This document shows, one piece after another, positions 35,501-49,300 of a stretch of 64,000 nt of DNA. Source of the DNA: Diadema setosum (Eukaryota > Echinodermata > Echinoidea > Diadematoida > Diadematidae); contig CM067064.1 of assembly GCA_033980235.1 (NCBI GenBank), forward strand, positions 29,900,670 through 29,964,669, in the 5' to 3' direction. Below the pieces are notes generated by a model that worked only from the letters and a program-made list of their open reading frames with translations, searched no databases and was not told where the DNA came from. Position 1 is the stretch's first letter; every line of letters begins with the position of its first letter. The position numbers and the translations under genes were made by a program.

Positions 35501-35655
35501 TTTGTCTGCCCTCTGAACAAATGAAATTTGTAAGATCGCAACTGGTGATCTACATTTTCAACAATGTTCCCTTTGTCGGAAAAAGGGAACATTGTTAAAA
35601 GTGTAGATCAGCAGTTGGGATCTTGTAAATTTCATTTGTACGGACGACAGACAAA
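35501..35655. mobile_element. Fold-back MITE with TTTGTCTGCC ends
   Basis: Arms of about 72 bp pair almost throughout: AAATGAAATTTGTAAGATCG, TGATCTACA and AACAATGTTCCCTTT on the left are mirrored on the right, with a loop of only a few bases near 35576. Confidence 0.85.
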
Positions 35656-35954
35656 TTGACGAAAACTCATACCTCATATCTTCACCCCTCTGCTTAATGA
35701 TGATATCTTACTTTCAGTTTAAATGACATCATGGTTGTTGCTGACAGCTAGAATTGTCTGCGTTCCCTCTAAGCGACAACTAATTTATGCGAACTAGTTT
35801 CCAAGTATCTGAATATATTATATAAATCAAAGTCAATATGCACCTTAATAAAAGGTTACAAAAAATATATCAACTCAAATACGGTGCATAATGATAATTG
35901 TAATACTATTACAGTCCACTTTACTACTGTATCAAATGCGAATTCATAAAGAAC

Positions 35955-35955
<1 letters not shown>

Positions 35956-36018
<63 letters not shown>

Positions 36019-36067
36019 TTGTATATATATATATATAGATATTTCTTTTGCTCAAAGTTTTAACTAT

Positions 36068-36110
<43 letters not shown>
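35956..36110. repeat. (CT)n(TA)n and second (TA)n microsatellite
   Basis: CT to 35988, TA to 36010, then another TA tract at 36070-36110. Confidence 0.93.
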
Positions 36111-36114
<4 letters not shown>

Positions 36115-37251
36115 CATATGCCTTTGAAGTAGGTTTGCTGGTATTGTGAGATTAATGATGACAGGGCCCTCTGGAAGAGCAGTGACGCGAGCAATAAAGG
36201 GGCTCTATAATCATATCATTTCCATCATCATCGATGGGGTACACATGTTTCATTTTCATTCTCATAGTTCTTTTTATGACAATTGTTGTGTTAAAGAAAT
36301 CTCCTCATTAACTGACAGCTTGCAGACATAGACATGTCATACACTCAAACACAACAACAACAGCAACACACATATGCCTACCAACCCACGACACTATATA
36401 CGGAGGACTATTCTTTGTAATTGCGACAATAAAATGTCAGATTAGGGTACACAATTATGAAATTTTAAGAAAAAGTTATTTTGAATTAAGAATATGATTG
36501 TTATGACAAATGAATTCTGGTTGGGCCTTTGTCAGATGACAAGGACATTTGGATTCTACACGTGTCGATCACGATGATCTATATTCTGGAGTGCTGTAAC
36601 CTGTGTCCATTGATTTTTACATATTCCCCCCCCCCCCTTTTTTTTTTTCTTTGACTCGGCGGTGATCGAAACCTTGTACGAAGCGATCATACTGAAAATA
36701 TCTTTCTTGATAAATCGTATGAACATTAATTCCATGTTTACTTGTACGATCATTTTTAGTGTCAACATGATCGCAAAAAAGTTGGGGGCTTGTCCGGGTG
36801 AACTATTCTTTGTCATTGTAAAAGTAAAATGTTACATACAGGTACACAGGTATTATGTCTGAAATGGGAAAAAAAATCAAATTTGAAATACATGTATTAT
36901 GAAAACCTATGATTCTTGGTTTAGTCCAATAGAGAGCTTTTCAACTGTTCAGCACACTCATAAAGGGGGGAGATAAATGCAGTTCTTATATGTCTTGCTG
37001 TCTTGTTGGTGTTGAAAAGTCCTGATACAGGACTTTTCTTTACTGTCAAATTCCTAGAATGTCCATTCCTTGTCTTGCCTTTTAGTATCTGTTATGTCCA
37101 GTTTCTTTGTTGTCAAGCAAAAACATTTACATGTGTATGTCTAATCAATGTGTTCAATCCCTAAAATAAAATCATATTGCGCCATGTCCAGTTTCTTCGA
37201 CGTCTTATCCCTGTCAAATTTAACGTCCAATCTCATCATGTCCAGCTCAAG

Positions 37252-37840
37252 TTTAAGGACAAGTCAACCTTCATAGACATGTGGATTGAGTGAATGCAGC
37301 AATATTAGTAGAACACATCAGTGAGAGTTTCAGGAAAATCGGACAATCTGCTCAGAAATTAGGAATTTTTAAAATTTCTGCTCAGTCACTGCTGGATGAG
37401 AAGACTACTACAGCTTGTGATGTCACATGTGTAGAAGTAATAATAATAAAAATAATTGTTTTGGATATAAACTCCAAATTTTATTGTCCAAGAATGAAAA
37501 TTCTTTTTGCCCAATTGATCGTGGGCCCGGCAGCCACTGAGCAGCGCCAGATCGACGTTGCTCTAACCTTTTCAACTGTTGAACGGCAAACAAGGTAGCA
37601 GCAACTCCCATCTTTTAACGTCTTTTGGTATGACGCGGCCGGAGTTTGAACCCACGACCTCCCGATTGTGAGGGCAGCCGCTCTACTCACTGAGCCAACA
37701 CATCGGTGATAGAACGAACAAAGAAAATATAAATCAAATTCAACATGTTTTCACTTTTCTCGCATAGTAAAAGAACGCTTGACTTGCCTCTTTCAGAAGG
37801 CAGGAGGAATGGCATTACTCTTAACACACATCAGTGACAA
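37252..37840. mobile_element. Fold-back element, family 1, copy 2, split by a SINE
   Basis: 37252-37435 and 37710-37840 match consecutive parts of copy 1 (218-755): CATCAGTGAGAGTTT, CTGCTGGATGAGAAGACTAC, then AACAAAGAAAATATA and CTTGACTTGCCTCTTTCAGA. The two halves are separated by the SINE at about 37436-37707. Confidence 0.8.
37436..37707 (-). mobile_element. tRNA-derived SINE inserted in fold-back element
   Basis: The minus-strand head is tRNA-like: A box within TTGGCTCAGTGAGTAGAGCG (37699-37680) and B box GGGTTCAAACTCC (37653-37641). The body ends at an AT-rich tail (about 37436-37460). Poly-AAT end and insertion inside another repeat fit retrotransposition. A TAGAA pentamer at both ends may be a short target duplication. 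Confidence 0.8.
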
Positions 37841-38375
37841 TTCCTGTAGGGGGAGGGGGTTCCTCTCCACATACGCAAGTCCACCTGCAGAAGGGACCGG
37901 CTATCCTCTTTGAGAAAGGTTGTGGGTGTGACTCTCTTTTGATTATGAGAACGCTTTATATTTTAGCCCCTGTCAGTTTGCTCTTTACAACTTCAGTGCA
38001 CCTCAGTCGATGCATATACAATTGTATTACAGATGCATTCAAGAAGTCTTGGTATGCTACATGTACAGTGTATATTTACCGTCAATGTTTTGCAAGGCCT
38101 AGCGTCCACTGGAGCACCGAAATGACTTGGAAAGGTTGCCGAATCATGTCATTTCGACATTCATTTATTAGTCAGACGTGGGAAAAGTGTGCGAACCATC
38201 GTTTCCTGGAACATTACACTACAATCTCTACGTATTGACTGCAGACATACCTGAAAGTGTCCCATGGGAATCAATCCGGAAGGGCAGGAACTGGACATGG
38301 AGTGGGACTTGTAACAGTTGACACATCCTCTCTTCTGAGGTATCATTTATGAAAGTCATTTTAGTTTTTCAGTTG

Positions 38376-38378
<3 letters not shown>

Positions 38379-38463
<85 letters not shown>
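38379..38463. repeat. (TA)n microsatellite
   Basis: 85 bp of TA with one CA interruption. Confidence 0.95.
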
Positions 38464-38469
<6 letters not shown>

Positions 38470-39851
38470 TATAAAGTATGTATATATGCAGAAATAATGG
38501 AAAAAGCTCAAGGTTCCCATTACCATACCTGCCAACATTTCAAGATGAAATATCTTACTCGTGGATTGCAAAAATCTTATTTTATATGCAAACTGAAGTT
38601 AAAAATCTTACTTTCGGTCAAATCTTCAGAAAATACACATGAAAGGTATATCTAAATATTTTTTTAAAATCTGATTTCTCAGACAGAAAATCTGATTTTG
38701 CTATTCTTAACGTAAAAAATCTTACTGAATCTGATACTGTAAAATCTTACTAGTTGGCAAGTATGCATTACCCTGCCAATTTTTTATTTCTTGAAGTTTT
38801 TTTCCTCTCTAAAATCTGAAACGTGAAGTTGACAAGAAGTGACAAATCTAATGTTGAATAGCTAGCACACCTGTTGTATCATTTACCCACTTGTATACTC
38901 AAATACATATATCATTCTAGGACTTTGTGTTACAGGGGGTAAAAGATAAAAGCTTTCTAGTACTGTACATTATCAACTTAAATTAAACTGATGATGAATT
39001 CATGGTAAAGGCTACCACACGTCGCACACAACAGGCAAAACGAAGACAAACACAAAATTGTACACATACATCCAGTTTTAATTTTATTCCAATAGGCCTA
39101 TATGTATCTCTAATCGATACATTATCAGGCCTGCCAACACACATCAATTAGCAAGTGTGACATCACAAGTCAAAATATGAATATCTCTCTACATATTGCA
39201 CTTTTTTTTAAACAATGAACAATTCAGGTATTAAGTACATACTGTTTAGCTCCACATAATTTTCTTTGCATAAAGGACATAGCCATGAATGTGAAACAAG
39301 ACTTAAAGACGACCTCCGGACGATTTTCAGACTTTTACATTTGAACAACTATAAATGGGTTATACCGGATATAGAGTTTCAGAATTTATCATGACTGGGA
39401 TGAAGAATAGGAATGTTGTCAAAATCTATCACAAATCGCAATGAATGAAAATGATGACATGGCAGCGCCACCATAAGAATGCATGAGTGGGGGCTCAAGG
39501 AAGCAGAACAAAACAAGAAAGTATGCATAAATTCTACACAGGTGAACTTGTTAAGCAAGTGGTATTTTAAAGGAATAACAATCCTGCATTTCTGATATTA
39601 TGTGAGCATTCTATGTCATCATCCTTGTTCAGTGTAGTTTGTTTTTGCAGTTTTAAGAGTATTAGTTTCTCTGCTCAAGGATCACAATAAATTCCACAAA
39701 TCCATACATGGAGCTGTCAATTTATGTACTACTTGATGTGAAATTATGAAAATCTTCTGGAGTTTCCATTCAATTCATACTTTCTTACATGTTTACAGAC
39801 ATATAGGGAGCCAATCCAGGACGAAACTAGAAATGTCGCTACAGCGACTGG
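38464..39851. other. Gene-free stretch, nothing recognised
   Basis: AT-rich sequence with short internal repeats such as AAAATCTTACT near 38570-38760. No coding exon was seen. Confidence 0.4.
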
Positions 39852-40691
39852 TTATACCCCCGCCAAACAACATTTCATAAGCTTTGGTCAAAACAACATT
39901 TCATAAGCTTTGGTCAAAAAACTGAGGAAGTAGTTAAATCCGCAAGATCTTTCCTTGATCTTCTGCCATTAATATGCCGTTACCATGGCAACGTACTTTC
40001 GGGTACTGTCGAAAAATGCGTCTTGCACATCTACAACCAAAGGCACACATCTGTACCAAGTTTCATGGAAATTGGGCAAAAACTGAGGAAGTAGTTTGCA
40101 ACACAAAATTTTCCATCATTTTGGCTCATAATATGTGAGCATGTTACCATGGCAACATACTTTTTGTAACTGTCAAAAAATGTGTCATGCTGACCTATAT
40201 CCTAAGACAAACATTCAATATGAATTCCATGAGAATTGGAAGAACACTGATGAAGCAGTTTTGCCATGAAGCATTTGCCCTATATTTTACCAATAACATG
40301 CCGTTACCATGGCAACGCACTTTTTGCCATTGCGGAAATATGTGTCTTGCACATTAACATATTCAGATGAACATCTGTACCTAATTTCATAAAAATTGAT
40401 CAAAAACTGTGGGAGGAGTTCGCGACGCAAGATTTGTACCCATTTTTGCCCATAATATGCCGTTACCATGGCAACGTACTTTTGGGTACTGTCAAAAAAT
40501 ACGTCTTGCACATCTACAACCCAAGGCACACATCTGTGCCAAGTTTTATGGGAATCGGTTGAAAACTGAGGAAGTAGTTCGCGACGCAAGATTTGCAACG
40601 GACCGACCGCCCGACCGACCGCCCGACCGCCCAACCGACCGTCCGCTGATTCCTATATACCCCCTTCAAACTTCGTTTGGCGGGGGTATAA
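39852..40691. mobile_element. 840-bp element with 17-bp TIRs, 160-bp tandem units and four X-box motifs
   Basis: TTATACCCCCGCCAAAC (39852-39868) is exactly mirrored at 40675-40691. Inside are about four and a half tandem units of 159-164 bp sharing AAAACTGAGGAAGTAGTT, GACGCAAGATTT, CCGTTACCATGGCAACG, TACTGTCAAAAAATNCGTCT and CACATCTGTACCAAGTT. A (CCGACCG)n tract follows at 40599-40644. Confidence 0.8.
39979..40475. promoter_or_regulatory. Four RFX X-box-like palindromes GTTACCATGGCAAC
   Basis: Exact copies at 39979-39992, 40143-40156, 40303-40316 and 40462-40475, spaced 164, 160 and 159 bp. Each fits the X-box consensus (GTNRCC, short spacer, RGYAAC). Binding in vivo is not shown by sequence. 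Confidence 0.6.
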
Positions 40692-43009
40692 TGACGGATT
40701 TCACAACAAAATCAACCGTGCAACACTTGGCGCCCCATAAAACTTATCTGAATGTAACTTACAAAACTATTGAGAATCCAACCCCTAAATCTCTTAAATA
40801 GAATCTATAGCATTCAGATTATGCATCAAGCTTTGATGTAGTCATCATTTCAAAAAAGAGGAGGAAATTAACATTCAGCAATGGTAGTGATGCAGTGAGA
40901 ATCTTTAAATTGACATGGACATGATTCACATACATTTAATTTCACAGTTAATATTATTTTATAGCATGCATTCAAGAACTTTACAAAGAAAAATTATATC
41001 AGCTATACTGCCTGGTGTAGGCTTTCTCGCCTTTTTGTTTACATAAACCAAGAGAGAACTTTCTCTATGGGCATAACCCTTGATGGCTTTCAAGAGTTTG
41101 AAGCCACACAGTCTTTTCCAATTTAATTCAAATCATGATGAATTATTCATTGTAACCACAATCGTCTGTTAAACTATTATATGAAAGTGATGTTGAGGTG
41201 AAAACATTCAAATAGAACATAAAAAGAGAACTCTTAATTCTTACAAGGCTGGAAGAACAAAGACAACTTTCTGATGTGATTCGAACCAAATACTTGGCTG
41301 AAAGGCAAACATGTGACTCAGTTTTTACTGTTACATGTACAACGAAAAACTGAACATGAATGCCCAAGGCAATTTCATTAAAATTTGCAGTGTAACTTTT
41401 GTGTATGGGCAAGAACAGGTGCGATAAAGGCATACCTTGCATGCTTGCATGACAGTTTGTGTTCGTTGTTGGATGTATCACACGCACTTCCATCGTCAAA
41501 ATTGCACACAAGTAATCCATGGCCTAGTTTCTCGACATTTCGCGCCATGATTCCGCAACGCGCAAAGATTTTGTCGCGTTGTTTCATGACTTTTTTCATT
41601 CGAGTCTCCCGCATATTTTGAGACCAAATTTGCGACGTCCGGGTACACCGTTCTGAAGTTATGCAATGTTTTGCATATGCATGTCAACCCGAAAAACGCT
41701 CGAATTCATGATTTCGTGTGCAAATCCAATGCAAACTGTGTTTTTTTGTTTAGTTGATATAAATTAGATTATTTCAACTTTTAACCATTGAAATAAATCA
41801 ATTCTAATGTAGATAAGCTTGAAAAAGTGCCTCCAACAAATTTTGGCAAAAAAACAATAGAAAACAAAAGATCGAAAAAACAAGAAAATACATAAGAAAT
41901 TAACAAAACAATAAAAAACAAAAGAAAATGGTTTCGATTGCGCTATTTTTTTACTAGAAAATTGTTTGATGTGTCTTGAGGAACTCTGACACAAAAATTT
42001 AATAATCCTTCAGTCTTTTTGATGGAGTTATAGGTGAAAATATGATTTCATGCGTTAATTTGTATAATTAATTTATCAAAAAATATGAAATCAAAATTTT
42101 TCTATTGTATGACCATGTAATCTTGTAGTTGACATCCGGTTCTATGTTCAGGCAAAATTTTGCGGCGATTGCGCGATCGGCGGCCGAGATCTGAAGGGGG
42201 GGGGGGGTCAAACTGACCCTCCCCCCCGGTAAAAACTTGGTCTCAAATAGCCCAGTTAGAATAGGGTTAAAGCATTTGCGGTAGTTAACCATCTGTGGTA
42301 ACTTGGCAACAGTCCAAGAATTATCGTACATGTACATTAATGATTCCTAATGTTTTGTAGTACGTGCCCACATATTAAATAAACAAATATTTGCCGTACT
42401 TGTCATGACTAATAGACATTTATACACACACAGCTTCCTCTAAAAGCAGGTACGTTGTAGTCCTCAGAAGAATGGCATTATGGCAATCCTACAACACTTT
42501 GTCAGATGGTTGGAGCCTAAACTTTTTAAGTTCACCCTTGTAAGCTTTTTTATACTATGGAGCCCAGGGTAATTGTATCAAACTTGCAATGGCAGACTGA
42601 GCACCTTCTCCTGAAGAAGGTGCCTTGATGCTCTCAAAGAAAATAGAAAAAAATTCACCGAGTTTGTTAATCTATATAATTATGAAAATTATATGCTTTA
42701 TTCATATACATGTATGTATATTTCAGCTTAAAGTGAAAGCTGTTTGAACCAAAAAGTGTCCTGGGCGGTTCCGATGCCAATCCCCATCAACAGATGTAAC
42801 TTTGTTTGAATTTGACCATCACCCATTCTAAAGCATGAATTTCTGCACACTTTTAAAATATCACATTGACACCAAAAAAGACATGTATCTTTCATGAACT
42901 TGGTCTGAAGTCATCATTTCAAACTCATCTGTATTGGCCACAGGGAGATCAAAGGAAAAATGATTTAGAATTTAAAAAAAAAAATGAATGTGCACATCTT
43001 GGGCACACA
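40692..43009. other. Gene-free stretch with a CG-rich decayed repeat
   Basis: 41500-42275 contains GCGATTGCGCGATCGGCGGC, CGAGATC, a G12 run and GGTTAAAGC, resembling 62450-62585, so it is probably a shared decayed element. The rest is AT-rich. No coding exon was recognised. Confidence 0.4.
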
Positions 43010-43245
43010 TTTATTTTGATATTACGTTTACACAATTATGTAAAGACATTTTTTTCCTCTCACTTTATGCAGTCCAATGTCACTGCTTCCAAATCCACAA
43101 TATGGTTTCAAGGGATAAAGAAAACTTTAGCAATTCTCACAGAGACATTTCTTGCTTAAACATGGGATAGTCCAATATTGTCACTTTCACATTCTACATA
43201 CAACAGAAGCATAAAAAAATTCCTTTAAACAAGTCATTAAATGTC

Positions 43246-43342
43246 TTATAAATCAAAGAATTTGTCTAGCAAATCCTTAACCTGCTCTGGTGAATACTTC
43301 ATGTACTTCTCTGGATTCTTGGTGAAGTTGGTGTTGAAGTAT
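43246..43342 (-). CDS. EXOC7: EXOC7 last exon with stop codon
   Basis: 31 codons and TAA after acceptor TTTTGCAG. NFTKNPEKYMKYSPEQV contains the conserved lysines of the phospholipid-binding C-terminus. An AATAAA on the minus strand at 43015-43010 is a candidate poly(A) signal about 230 nt downstream. Confidence 0.97.
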
Positions 43343-46300
43343 CTGCAAAAAGGGGATATCAAATGAAATTGAGCTTATAATCGGGAAATTTTCATGAGTT
43401 ATATGAAAGATGAAATACACATCTCATTAATTGAGAGCCATTTAAATCATCTTGGGGTAATGTGTTTCAATGCAAGAAAAATGTAATTCAATTCTTTTAC
43501 TCTTTAACATCATGAATATCTGATATGCATGTGTCACCTTCAACAAATCTTAAGTTTAGATATTTCTACAAGTTTAAATGGTTCATTTTTTATTGAAAAT
43601 AAATTGCAAGCATATTAAATGATGCAACAATGCAGCCTCAATACTAATATTGTATGCAGAATTCTACATTCTATATTCATTAAGCCTAAAGAGGCCATCT
43701 CCATACTTGAGAAGCTGTAGAGTCATCAAAACGTATCTACAGTTGATCAATGTTTCCTGCTCTGTTTTTTCTTTCTTTCTGTTTTTGCACCTCACGTCTC
43801 AGGTGCGATTTTACAACGAAGAATGTTCAAATATAGGATGCACCTCATAACGTAAAGCCCAAGTAACTCAAAATTGTTTAGCACCCTCTCTCAATATTAC
43901 TCGTTTAGTGTGATTTTTGGCAGAATGTGATGTTTTCATAATGAAATGAAAGAAAGAAATTAACTATACATGCAAATCTATTCCTCTCATTCACACTTAA
44001 GTTGTAATACCATAATCATTCTTTGGACAATCGTATATTATTCATTTTCATCATGTTACTTCCCTCACACTTTTCGTTCAAATCAAACAAAATGTAATAT
44101 ATTCAAACAAAATGTAATATATGTGTACTTCTATGCAGTATACTAGCATGTATTGTATATAGAGAGACTACACAATGAAACAAGACATTCAGGATTACTT
44201 CACCTTGCAGAGAATAGGCCTTCACCTAAGCCATACTCAACAATGATAAATCACACATGTGACAACAGTTTTGATATTAAAAAATACTATAATCATATTG
44301 TCAACAAGTGCTTGGGATTCCCCATCCTCCAAACTTTCATCTTCATATCCATGACAGATTGGGGGAAACGAGACTCACCTGTCCCTGAACTGAATATATC
44401 GGGGTACAATGAAGTCTCTGTTATCTCTCCTCACAGCTTCTCTCAGGGTGGAATCGGGGATGGCGTAGCAGCTCTGGATGCGGTGCAGCTCCTCAAGTTC
44501 GGTATTGAAACCCTGACATGATAAGCACAAGAATTTTATTTCTTCAGTCAGTTACTCATTACTTTCTTCTATTTCTTGGTAGATATTGAGCAATTACACC
44601 CAGCAACTTCAAGTTTGTAGTTCGACCATGTTTATCATCTTCATAATAATCATCAATTTTCTTAGAGACATCAATATTACAAGCATAATCTATTTCAGTC
44701 ATCATCAAAGAGAACATTTTGGATTTACTGCTCATTTTCTTTTCTTTACAAAAATACACAATACACCCAGCAAACCTACGTACATGTACCATCACCCCAC
44801 TATCATCACCATCATCATGACATCATAGGAAAGCATCATCATCATCAATCATCATCATTATCATTATCACCAACATCATCACCACTTTTGATAACTAAGT
44901 GTAAAGGATGCTAACTGCAAACATTCAGTCTAACACGCTTTTCTTCCCACAGTGTTTTTTCACCCCCATACTGACTGGGAACACACAGGAATTTCATCTA
45001 CATCATCACTCCCCCCCCCCCCCCCCCTTGCAGAAAAAATTTTTAGAGCACTGTTTGCTTAAGGCATGATAGGAAGCCATTGTTCGTTAAATATTTGTCA
45101 AAGTCGAAATTTTTGTGAGCAGTTTGCTTACGGCATAATAGGAAGCCATGGGAAGGTAAATATTTCTATCTTTGCTTATAACTGCTATCTATATGAATGA
45201 ATTATGAATTAAAGATAGGCACTTGAACGTGGACTGGCTTCTTACTGACATTGCGAATGCAGTTCTTGTCTGCATGCGTGGTGGTTTTGAATCTCAATAT
45301 AAAATGTACAAGGTCCATAACTTGACACTTCATTTTGGTTCAGTGAAAACAGAAATTCTTCACTTGATTATCCTATCTAACTAACCTTGTGGGTCATTGT
45401 CAACTACAGATACAGATAACACCCTATCAATTTCTGAAAAGTAATTTTGTGTGAGTGTTTGTGTGTGTGCATACGGCAATTCCATTGAACCCCTACTTGA
45501 TATACTTCCTCATGATAATATTGAAGAGATAGAACAAAGTTCGATGGCTTGAATCTCAATCCATACATCACACACAACACAGAATGCTTTACAACACTGT
45601 CATATTCACACTCCATATACAGGTAAATGAACTGCAAATTATAAGACAAAAGAAGTAGAATACTTTTCACACTAGATGGGAGGCTAGTTATACACAAACG
45701 ATTGCCTAAAAAAAAATCAAAATAACATAGCATGACTCATTCCTGCGATGTGTGGATGTTTCTAGTTGGTGTAAATCTGGCATCATAATGTCTGGGCTAC
45801 TTAAAATAGGTGGTGGAAGTTAGAAGTTTGCAAGAAAAGTTTCCAGTTTAAAATCTCTACTCTCTCTCTCCTCAACTAAAGACCCAGTAGCATAGGAATA
45901 CCAAGGGGTGGGAAGGCTGACCCAGCTCGGATATATTCAAGAAGCCCTGTAACAAAATCATGTACAGGTTTATCACTGGTCTCTGTGTGAAGTACGCACA
46001 CAGCTGAACAATCTCGACTGGAGTCTACCACGACTGATGAGCGTACGTTTCGATGCACATATTCGCCGACAGGCGCCATTCGTGGTTTTTGAATGCACCC
46101 CTAGTGGAGTAAGATTGATTTAGTCGGGATGTCTCCCCTCAGGACCGCTTCTTTAAATGCATAACAGTAGGAAAGTAGATAGATATGAAGATATATCTTC
46201 ACACACACAGACAAATAGATACAGTGCACACTTGTTATAACAGATTTACAGTTATAATGAAATTCCGGTTGCAACAAAGTAACAATTAAGGCCCCAAACA

Positions 46301-49300
46301 TAATCAGCTCTATAATTCCTATTGTTTACTTGTACGGTTAAAACAAAATTGCAATATAACGAAAGAAAACTGCCAGTCCCGAGGACTTTGTTATAATGGC
46401 AGTCGACTGTATATGGAAGGATATATGATGACATAAATGGTATCCCAGGGTACCAAATAAAAATCAGCCATTTTGTTGAATTATTTATATTTTTAAAAAG
46501 GTTGTACACTGGGTGCCAAAAAAGAGGAAATTATTTTGGTGCTGGTGCTAGTGTGCGCTAGCCACTGCACTGCACTGCACTGAAGCACACGCTAGTGGTA
46601 TCACAGTGCCATGCACACATGCATAACATGCAGTGGCATGGGAGTGACTATGTACACGCACACACAGTGCATGCATTTTTCTTTGGCCATCCTCGAGTGG
46701 ACGTGAGGTGGCGCTACACAACGCGGTAAGGCGGGGTACTACGGTACCCCGGGGTAACGCGTGATGCATCAAATGAAGATAGAAAGATACCGTAAGAGAC
46801 ATGGAGAGGAGAGATCAAACGGGAGATGAGAAGATGCGGAGTGAAAGGAGGACGAAGTGACCCACCTTGAATTTCTCTTTGATCTGCTGGCGCTCCTTGT
46901 CCTTCAGCTTGGCCGCGTCGGGGGCGAGACGCTGGGTGGCTACAGGCTTGTTCACCTCCAAGATGTGGGCCAGTACCTTGTTCCAGCTGTGGAAGAGACA
47001 CCCCAGTCATAGGCTCATTACACCTTGGGTTTCTTCTAACAGTCTTATTACACTTACTATCATTACTAGTCAGTTCAGTTCAGTACAGTTTTACTTCTGC
47101 ATTTCATTGTCAATATAGTGAAATAAAACCCTAACAAAGTTTTACAAAGTATCAGCATAAATCAATGAATTACATGCACAGTTACACATTACGTGTAAAG
47201 CAATCGAAAGAAAAGACTACAAAGAAAAGATATAAAGCACTCGGAAGACAGCCCCAGGTTATATTGCAACAATAAATAACCTATCAAGGTGCTATATCAT
47301 CCTGTATGAGATTGGGTATTATTTTCTGCTGCAGACATAGATTATTGTCAAATTTTCATATTTTTTTTTTCTTTTATCATTGTCTCTTTTTTTTTTTTGC
47401 ATTTATTCTCAGTTTTCTTTTTCTTTGCTCCAAAGTTCACAGTTTCCCTATGTTTCATTGTACATTGTAATGCAAACCCTGATCTAACCAAATTTGTACA
47501 CATTGAAGTGATTCCATAGGTCCCTAGGATTTTGAAAGAACTGGGCCCTGTTTCATAAAGCTGTTCGTAAAGTTATGCAGAAGTTTACGAACAACTTCAA
47601 TATGGCAAGCCATGTGGATTTCCTAATCACTGTTAATTTCAATAGCTAAAGTTGTAATTTGCAGATGATAATGATTATTCTTACATGTTAACACAAGTTT
47701 TTAATTGAAAGTGTATTCTTGTCCTAATGTAGATGAAATATTGACATACACAGTCGTACTTTGTTAAACCGTAAGGGGAAAAAAAAATGGCACACACATT
47801 GGCACTTCATATTCCAGTAGTTCGTGAAGTCATGCGTAACTTTACGAACAGCTTTATGAAACAGGGCCCTGGAGCTCACTGCACTAGTTCATGCTCACTG
47901 GATTTGTAAATAAGAAGTTAGGTCTGCTCAAGAGTCTATAATTCACTTGATGCATTATCACTCACTTCTTTCATTTCAGATGACTACATCTGCAAGTAAC
48001 CTTTAACCCCAAACCTAACTGGACACTACCCACCATTTTCATCATAAATTGGTTGAAAATGGGGAAAGACCTGCAAGAGAGATTAGACATTAAACAGTTC
48101 CCCGCATAATTTTTAAACTAGACGCCACTATACAGACACTGTAGGCAGACATACAAAAACTCATTACCACACTGCACCAAAATATCTGGCGAGTGTCTGA
48201 ATGCACTTTGCCCTTTAGTTTTGTGCAATGATTAACGCACAACCAATCCGCTTCTCTTTTACCTTCAAAATAAAAAATCTTCATCAATTATTAATCATCT
48301 GGATGACACACAAAAATTGTTTGGGATCTATTTACTTCGCATCATTCCACAAATTTAAGTTATGTTGAAAAAAGAAAAAAAAAATCCCCTCCGCAAGTAG
48401 TCTCTTTTGACAACCCTTCCCTCTTCATGCCTGGAAATTATTAAAAGTAGTGTACGTGAGTGTCTGTATCTACGCACCTTTCACCCAGGTATACTCGCTT
48501 GCCAATCGAGTGTGCCAAACTTGTACTGTCTTTGAAATATTTTGTATGTCCTCCACAGCTACATTCACTGGATGCTAAGAAGTTCCTTTTGCAATTTATG
48601 ATGAGATTGACGACTGATGAAACTGTATGACTTGTATGCCTTCTAATAATAATATTCCCAGGTCACTGTATGCAATTATCACTTGTAGCCATGCTGCTGT
48701 AAAAATTTAATGCTAAGTTTCACTTTTCACTGTTATCTCCAACCCTTTGCTTCTCTTCCTCGCTGACTTTCCATTTTCTTTCTCCTTTCAGTTCTCCCTT
48801 TTTGTAATATCACTTTCACTCATCTATATATTCTGTATATTTTGGGGCCTTGTTCAACAAGCTGTGCTTTATTTTGGTCCCTCACAACATTCACTGCATA
48901 AACCTGTGGCTAATTGAGTATGTGCTTGTAAGATAAACGATATGAACTGATATAAATGTGCACACGTACCTACATTGTACATGTACATATAATAGTTGAT
49001 TTTATGTGAATGTTTGTGAAAACAAAGTGTAGCTGAAAGTGAAACATTAATCCTTTCTGTGCCAGGGACTTTGGACAATTTGGTACTCTGAGCAAGCAAA
49101 GGGCTAATGTTCAAGTGTCAGCATGTGTGCTGCCTTTCAGGGAACACATGAAAAGAGAATATTTAATCCCACCAATCTATCACTGCATGACATACATGTC
49201 CAACAAGAAAGAAGGGAAGAGAGAAAGACTGGTGGTATCAAGCCCATGATACTTTTAAGGGGTAAACCAACCTCTTGGAGTACTCCTTCTTCTGTTCCTT

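Noticed and set aside
37632..37702. Functional tRNA gene
   Set aside because: A and B boxes are present but the sequence continues into a SINE body and AT tail; stems are imperfect.
39852..40691. Possible CRISPR-like array (regular 160-bp spacing)
   Set aside because: The whole unit is repeated, not short repeats with unique spacers, and the genome is eukaryotic.
40287..40801. Open frames of 115-130 codons on both strands
   Set aside because: They lie inside the 160-bp tandem-repeat element; frames open because units are repeated without stops.
41143..41520. 125-codon minus-strand frame and overlapping frames to 41687
   Set aside because: No domain recognised, and much of it overlaps a decayed CG-rich repeat.
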